DNA of 64,000 nt, from NCBI RefSeq assembly GCF_009192735.1, contig NZ_VTFU01000001.1, forward strand, positions 1,178,001 through 1,242,000, written 5' to 3'. Shown piece after piece: positions 60,087 to 64,000 of this stretch. The DNA is from Arthrobacter gandavensis (GTDB lineage Bacteria > Actinomycetota > Actinomycetes > Actinomycetales > Micrococcaceae). Numbering within the stretch: the stretch's first letter is position 1; every line of letters starts with the position of its first letter. The notes beneath the pieces were generated by a model. The model was not told where the DNA came from. It was given only the letters and a program-made list of their open reading frames with translations, and made no database searches. Made by a program: the position numbers and the translations under genes.

Positions 60087-61064
60087 TCAGGCGCCGGCAG
60101 GCGCGCGGACAAGCAGGGGGATGAGCCGCACGAACACCACCATGCCGACCAGTTCAACGAGGGTCTGCGTGACGACGACGACGGGAACCAGCGCCAGCGG
60201 CGCCGGCAGGGCGAGCGCCAGGGGCAACACCACCAGGGAGTTCCGCGTGGCGCCGCTGAAGATCGCGGCGCGTGTTCCGGGCACATCAAGGCGGGCCGCG
60301 CGGGCCGTCAGCAGCCCCACAGGAACCATGATGACCAGGAAAGCGGCGTACAGCGGGACAACAGCAGCCAGCAACGACAGCTGCCCGCCGACGCCGCTGA
60401 TCTGGGACCCGACCACTACGGCCAGCGTCAGCATCATGAGCGGCACCATCAGCCCCTGCATCAGCCGCATCAGCCCGCCGGCGGCGGCCAAACGCCGTGC
60501 CGCCGCCTGCGTCAGCGCCGCCAGCCCCATCGGCACCAGAATGAGGAACACCAGGGCCTCGGCAAAGGGGCCGGGCTCAATGGCGGCAACAACCCCGGGT
60601 CCGGTGAACGCCAGCAAATATCCGGGCAGCAGGAGCATTTGCAGCAGCATCAGGATCGGCGCAGCCGCGAGCAGCCGCTCGCTTGCCCCGCCGGCCAGCC
60701 CGGAAAAGACGATCACGTAGTCAATACAGGGAGTCAGCAGCACCATCACGACACCCACCAGGAGCGCTTCCTCGCCGGCCACAAAGCGTGAAAGCGCAAA
60801 GACCACAACCGGAACCAGCACAAAATTCAGGACCAGGACGGAGGCCATGAACCTGCCATCCTTAAGCGCCCGGGTCAGGCGGCCGAACGGAATGCCCAGG
60901 AACGTGGCGAACAGCAGCGCACCAAGGACCGGGTTGATGGCGGTTTCCATCGGTGGTCCGGCCCCGGGAACCAGCCATCCCAGCGCTCCCCCGGCCAACA
61001 GCGCCGCGAGGTACAGCACAATCTGGTGGCGTTCCAAGCGGACGACGGCGGCGGTTGGGGTCAT
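60087..61064 (-). CDS. BASS/ACR3-like arsenite efflux permease
   Basis: A 325-residue membrane protein with about ten hydrophobic segments of the bile acid:sodium symporter superfamily. The TM4 region has LLTPCIDYVIVFSGLAGG with the Cys that is functionally important in ACR3 arsenite exporters, and TM9 has FSGATRNSLVVLPLALALP. Its place as last gene of an operon with arsC and ArsO-like flavoproteins supports arsenite efflux. The start at 61064 has GGATGGGGGA upstream. Another anion is possible. Confidence 0.82.
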   Translation of the reverse strand: MTPTAAVVRLERHQIVLYLAALLAGGALGWLVPGAGPPMETAINPVLGALLFATFLGIPFGRLTRALKDGRFMASVLVLNFVLVPVVVFALSRFVAGEEALLVGVVMVLLTPCIDYVIVFSGLAGGASERLLAAAPILMLLQMLLLPGYLLAFTGPGVVAAIEPGPFAEALVFLILVPMGLAALTQAAARRLAAAGGLMRLMQGLMVPLMMLTLAVVVGSQISGVGGQLSLLAAVVPLYAAFLVIMVPVGLLTARAARLDVPGTRAAIFSGATRNSLVVLPLALALPAPLALVPVVVVTQTLVELVGMVVFVRLIPLLVRAPAGA

Positions 61065-61073
61065 TCCCCCATC

Positions 61074-62243
61074 CTACGAACTTGGTGCCTCCGCCCTGGC
61101 TTCGGCAGCCTGCGCAGCCGCTGCAGCTACGGTGTCCCGGGCTGTGGCGCCGACGCCGATGAGGGTGGCCGATGCCGGGCCGCACCAGTCGCCGTAACCC
61201 AGGAAGAACAGTCCCGGGCTGCCTGCCGAACGCGTTGCCGGGCGGGGTTCCGTTGCGGGAGATCCATTTTGGAGCTGCAGCGACAGGGGCTGCAGATGGA
61301 CCAGACTGGGCCGGAATCCGGTGCACCACAGAACAACGTGGGCTGCCGCTTGCTCGCCGTCGGGCCATTGGACTCCACCCGGGACGAAGCGTGAGAACAG
61401 CGGCCTGGCCTCCAGCAGGCCGGCGTCGCGCACCTTCCGCACTGCCGGCACCGCCACGATGTCACCGAGGGAGGCCGCGCTTCCGGGGCTGGGCTCGCCC
61501 GCCGCGAGAGCACGGACATGGCGGGTGGCAATCCGGAACAGTTCCGTGCCGTCCACGTCATCCGGGAGGTAGCGCGGGGGCTTCCGGGTCACCCAGGTGA
61601 CCGATGCCGCCGGGGCGAGGTCTGCGGCGATCTGCGCACCTGAGTTGCCGCCGCCCACCACAATCACGTTCAAGCCGGCGTAGGACTCGGGCCCCCGGTA
61701 ATCCACCGTATGCAGTTGCCGGCCCTGGAAGGATCCGGCCCCGGGCAGCTGCGGAAAGTACGGGGCGTCCCACGTCCCGGTGGCATTGATGACCACCCGG
61801 CTGGTCCACTGTCCCCGGCTGGTGTCCGTAAGGTATCCGCCGTCCGCGCCCGGGGATACGGCTGTGGCCCGCACCGGCCGGTGAACGGGGAGCTGGTACC
61901 GGGCCTCATAGCTGCTCAGGTAATCAGCAACGTGCCGGGCCGTCGGGTTGCCGTTCCCCGGCCAGGCCGGCATCTGGTGCCCGGGCAGGGAGCTGTGCGC
62001 GGCCGGGGAAAACAGCTCAAGGCTGGGCCAGTAGTGCTGCCAGGCGCCTCCCGGTTCAGAGTTGGCATCCAGGATCGCGAAGGTCGGGGCCGGCCCGGAC
62101 CTGCCGGTGGCCTCGTCCCGCCGCAGGCGGTTCAGGTAGTAGCCTGCGGCGAGACCGGCCTGGCCTCCGCCAATGACCAGGATGTCGACGTCGCCACCCG
62201 AGTCCCCGAGCGTTTCTTCCGCAGCTGTATCCGTTCCCTGCAT
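61074..62243 (-). CDS. arsO: ArsO-like flavin-dependent oxidoreductase
   Basis: A 389-residue NAD(P)H/FAD protein. FAD fold ILVIGGGQAGLAAGYYLNRL, then a second nucleotide-binding VIVVGGGNSGAQIAADLAP, and the late LFFLGYGDWCGPASATL. It resembles the ArsO class found in actinobacterial ars operons, whose reaction is not settled. The start at 62243 has AAGGAACC upstream and lies 20 bp after the preceding flavoprotein stop; the open frame to 62471 is antisense noise. Confidence 0.8.
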   Translation of the reverse strand: MQGTDTAAEETLGDSGGDVDILVIGGGQAGLAAGYYLNRLRRDEATGRSGPAPTFAILDANSEPGGAWQHYWPSLELFSPAAHSSLPGHQMPAWPGNGNPTARHVADYLSSYEARYQLPVHRPVRATAVSPGADGGYLTDTSRGQWTSRVVINATGTWDAPYFPQLPGAGSFQGRQLHTVDYRGPESYAGLNVIVVGGGNSGAQIAADLAPAASVTWVTRKPPRYLPDDVDGTELFRIATRHVRALAAGEPSPGSAASLGDIVAVPAVRKVRDAGLLEARPLFSRFVPGGVQWPDGEQAAAHVVLWCTGFRPSLVHLQPLSLQLQNGSPATEPRPATRSAGSPGLFFLGYGDWCGPASATLIGVGATARDTVAAAAAQAAEARAEAPSS

Positions 62244-62263
62244 GGTTCCTTCCCAGCCCCGGT

Positions 62264-63730
62264 CTAGTTCTCCCGCTCCGCGGAGCGGCCGTGGGCCAGG
62301 CCCGTGGGAATGCCGAGGAACGCCGGTTCCGGTGCTGAACAGCAGGAAGAGCCCGCTGCTTCGGCGGCGCCGGCGGCCGGAGCTGCCACGGGTACCGGTG
62401 CGCAGCAGGAGGATTCGCCCGGCCCAACCGCGGCATCGGTGTCGCAGCTGCCCCCGAGGTCCGTGGAGCACACGCCGGTTTCAGGCAGGACCAGCTGAAC
62501 GTCGTCGGCCGCTTCCTGGTCGCCGGCAAGGGCTGCGGCGATGGAGCGGACCTGTTCGTGGCCGGTGGCCATCAGGAAGGTGGGCGCGCGGCCGTAGGAC
62601 TTCATACCGGTGATATAGAAGTCCTTTTCCGGGTGGGACAGCAACCTGGCCCCGTGCGGCTCCACGGTTCCGCAGCTGTGGAACTCCGGGTCGATGAGTG
62701 GCCCCAGGGCCCGCGGTGCCTCTACGGCCGGATCCAGCTCGAGGCGGATTTCGCGGAGCATGTCCAGGTTCGGGCGGAACCCGGTGGCCGGGATCAGCAG
62801 GTCCACCTCCAGCTGCCCTTCGCCGGACGGCGTAGCCCCCTCTACGGTCAGCGTCTGTGCACTCTTGAAACCCGTAATGGTGAAGGAGGTGTGCAGGTCA
62901 ATGCGTCCATCCTCCACCAGGCCGCGCAGCCGGCCGCCGAGGGCTCCGCGGGCCGGCAGGCCGTCGAGGTCGCCTCCGCCGTAGACCCCGGCAGCGGAAG
63001 GACTCCGGATGGCCCAGCTGATCCGGGTGTCCGGTTCCTGCTCCGCCAGCTCCCCCAGCGCCAGCAGGGTGTTGGCGGCGGAGTGTCCGGCGCCGACCAC
63101 CAGGACATGTTTGCCGGCAAACCGGGCACGGCCCCGTCCGGTAATGTCGGGCAGCGGCGCGGTAATAAGGCCAGCAGCGTACGCCTCGGCTTCGCCCGGA
63201 GCCGCGAGTCCGGCCTGTCCGAGCGGGTTCGGAGTGCTCCAGGTGCCGGAGGCATCAATAACGGCGCGGGCGCGGTGGTCGGTGATCCCGCCGTCGGCGC
63301 CCCGGACCCGGACCAGGAACGGGGCCATATCCCGCCCGCCGGTGCGGGTCTTGTCCAGGCCCTCACGGCTGACGGCGAGGACTTCGCTGGAGGTGTGCAG
63401 GGCGGAGCGGATGGCCGGGACTGCGGCCAGCGGGCGCAGGTACTGCTCAACCAGCTCGGCGCCGGTGGGCAGGGCTTCAGCCTCCGGTTCCTGCCAGCCG
63501 GTGCCGGCGAGCAGCCGGCGCGCGGCGGCGTCGACGTCGTACTGCCACGGCGAGAACAGCCGAATATGCCCCCACGCGCTGACCGCGGCGGCCGGTGTGT
63601 CCCCGGCCTCGAAGATCACAGGGGTCAGGCCGCGTTCGAGCAGGTGCGCGGCTGCCGCCAGTCCAACGGGACCGGAGCCAATGACGGCGACGGGAAGTGG
63701 GGAAAGTCCGGTTTCAGTGTTCTCAGGCAT
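62264..63730 (-). CDS. Flavoprotein with Cys-rich C-terminal tail, arsenic operon
   Basis: A 488-residue FAD/NAD(P)-binding protein. FAD fold VAVIGSGPVGLAAAAHLLERG, then HVLVVGAGHSAANTLLALGEL and DLLIPATGFRPN. After about residue 415 comes a tail with four Cys clusters: GVCSTDLGGSC, then SSCCAP, then SSCCSAPEP. Such vicinal Cys pairs suit As(III) or other soft-metal binding. It starts at the ATG at 63730 with AAGAGA upstream, 26 bp after arsC. The reaction is unknown; oxidation or shuttling of trivalent arsenic is an inference. Confidence 0.82.
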   Translation of the reverse strand: MPENTETGLSPLPVAVIGSGPVGLAAAAHLLERGLTPVIFEAGDTPAAAVSAWGHIRLFSPWQYDVDAAARRLLAGTGWQEPEAEALPTGAELVEQYLRPLAAVPAIRSALHTSSEVLAVSREGLDKTRTGGRDMAPFLVRVRGADGGITDHRARAVIDASGTWSTPNPLGQAGLAAPGEAEAYAAGLITAPLPDITGRGRARFAGKHVLVVGAGHSAANTLLALGELAEQEPDTRISWAIRSPSAAGVYGGGDLDGLPARGALGGRLRGLVEDGRIDLHTSFTITGFKSAQTLTVEGATPSGEGQLEVDLLIPATGFRPNLDMLREIRLELDPAVEAPRALGPLIDPEFHSCGTVEPHGARLLSHPEKDFYITGMKSYGRAPTFLMATGHEQVRSIAAALAGDQEAADDVQLVLPETGVCSTDLGGSCDTDAAVGPGESSCCAPVPVAAPAAGAAEAAGSSCCSAPEPAFLGIPTGLAHGRSAEREN

Positions 63731-63756
63731 GTGGATCTCTTTCAACAAAGGGGGTG

Positions 63757-64000
63757 TTACCGGGCCGGCAGCAGGTCGGTGATCAGGTCCCGGATGCGGG
63801 CCTTGATGTCGTCGCGGATGGGGCGGACAGCGTCCAGGCCCTGGCCGGCCGGGTCATCGAGCTTCCAGTCCTCATAGCGTTTTCCCGGGAAGACCGGACA
63901 GGCGTCACCGCAGCCCATGGTGATCACGACGTCGGATTCCCTCACAGCCTCGGTGGTCAGGACCTTCGGCAGCTCGGCAGACATGTCAATGCCGTCCTCG
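63757..64000 (-). CDS. arsC: Arsenate reductase ArsC, low-molecular-weight phosphatase type (partial)
   Basis: The C-terminal 80 residues are present; the gene runs off the right edge. The stretch reads EDGIDMSAELPKVLT, VITMGCGDACPVFPGKRYEDW and DDPAGQGLDAVRPIRDDI. This is the second half of a LMW-phosphatase-fold arsenate reductase, with the GCGDACP Cys pair and the general-acid Asp segment. In Actinobacteria these work with mycothiol or thioredoxin; an mtr gene is present at 15908. It is the first visible gene of the ars operon. Confidence 0.93.
   Translation of the reverse strand, partial: EDGIDMSAELPKVLTTEAVRESDVVITMGCGDACPVFPGKRYEDWKLDDPAGQGLDAVRPIRDDIKARIRDLITDLLPAR

Overview
This looks like a high-GC actinobacterial chromosome, most likely Arthrobacter or another Micrococcaceae. 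Supporting signs are a mycothione reductase, the Rv2175c/PknL/class II DAHP synthase neighbourhood, the GarA/FtsR/bifunctional nuclease/ResR-like set, MraZ boxes beside a DUF3040 gene, the parA-scpA-scpB-rluB-tyrA-cmk-der run, and frequent GTG/TTG starts. The assignment rests on gene content and order; no database search was possible.

Layout. 1-24.7 kb is mostly core: the start of mraZ (cut by the left edge), DUF3040, dinB, a Ser/Ala-rich lipoprotein, a polyprenyl diphosphate synthase, an Rv2175c-like regulator, a LysM/transglycosylase cell-wall protein, a PASTA Ser/Thr kinase, aroG, an acyltransferase, a lipase-like hydrolase with a coupled membrane protein, ROK glucokinase, long-chain acyl-CoA ligase, mycothione reductase, pyruvate carboxylase, a ParA-like ATPase, and the garA-ftsR-nuclease-merR cluster.

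25.0-42.4 kb is an accessory glycan-utilisation locus. It has a CUT1 ABC importer (binding protein plus two permeases, no ATPase), a LacI regulator, a Gfo/Idh/MocA oxidoreductase and six glycoside hydrolases (GH3, GH95-like, GH127, GH36, GH51, GH27), none with a signal peptide. The enzyme set suggests import and cytoplasmic breakdown of oligosaccharides with L-arabinofuranose, alpha-galactose and L-fucose/L-galactose, as in plant hydroxyproline-rich glycoproteins, arabinogalactan or rhamnogalacturonan II. A palindrome of the form AGAGATCGATCTCT recurs at both divergent promoter regions, and a perfect copy lies inside the GH36 gene. I infer that it is the LacI-family operator tying the locus into one regulon.

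42.4-48.3 kb is a mixed accessory stretch: an operon of a sugar-dehydrogenase-like lipoprotein, a GyrI-like protein, a rifampicin-monooxygenase-like flavoprotein and a frameshifted VOC gene; a HAD hydrolase gene broken by an 8-bp tandem duplication; two small hydrolase/kinase genes; and tRNA-Pro(GGG). 48.4-55.7 kb is the conserved segregation/translation run (der to parA). 56.0-60.1 kb has a DctA-type transporter divergent from a CitA/DcuS-type two-component system. 60.1-64.0 kb is an arsenic-resistance operon (arsC, cut by the right edge, two flavoproteins, one with a Cys-rich tail, and a BASS/ACR3-like permease).
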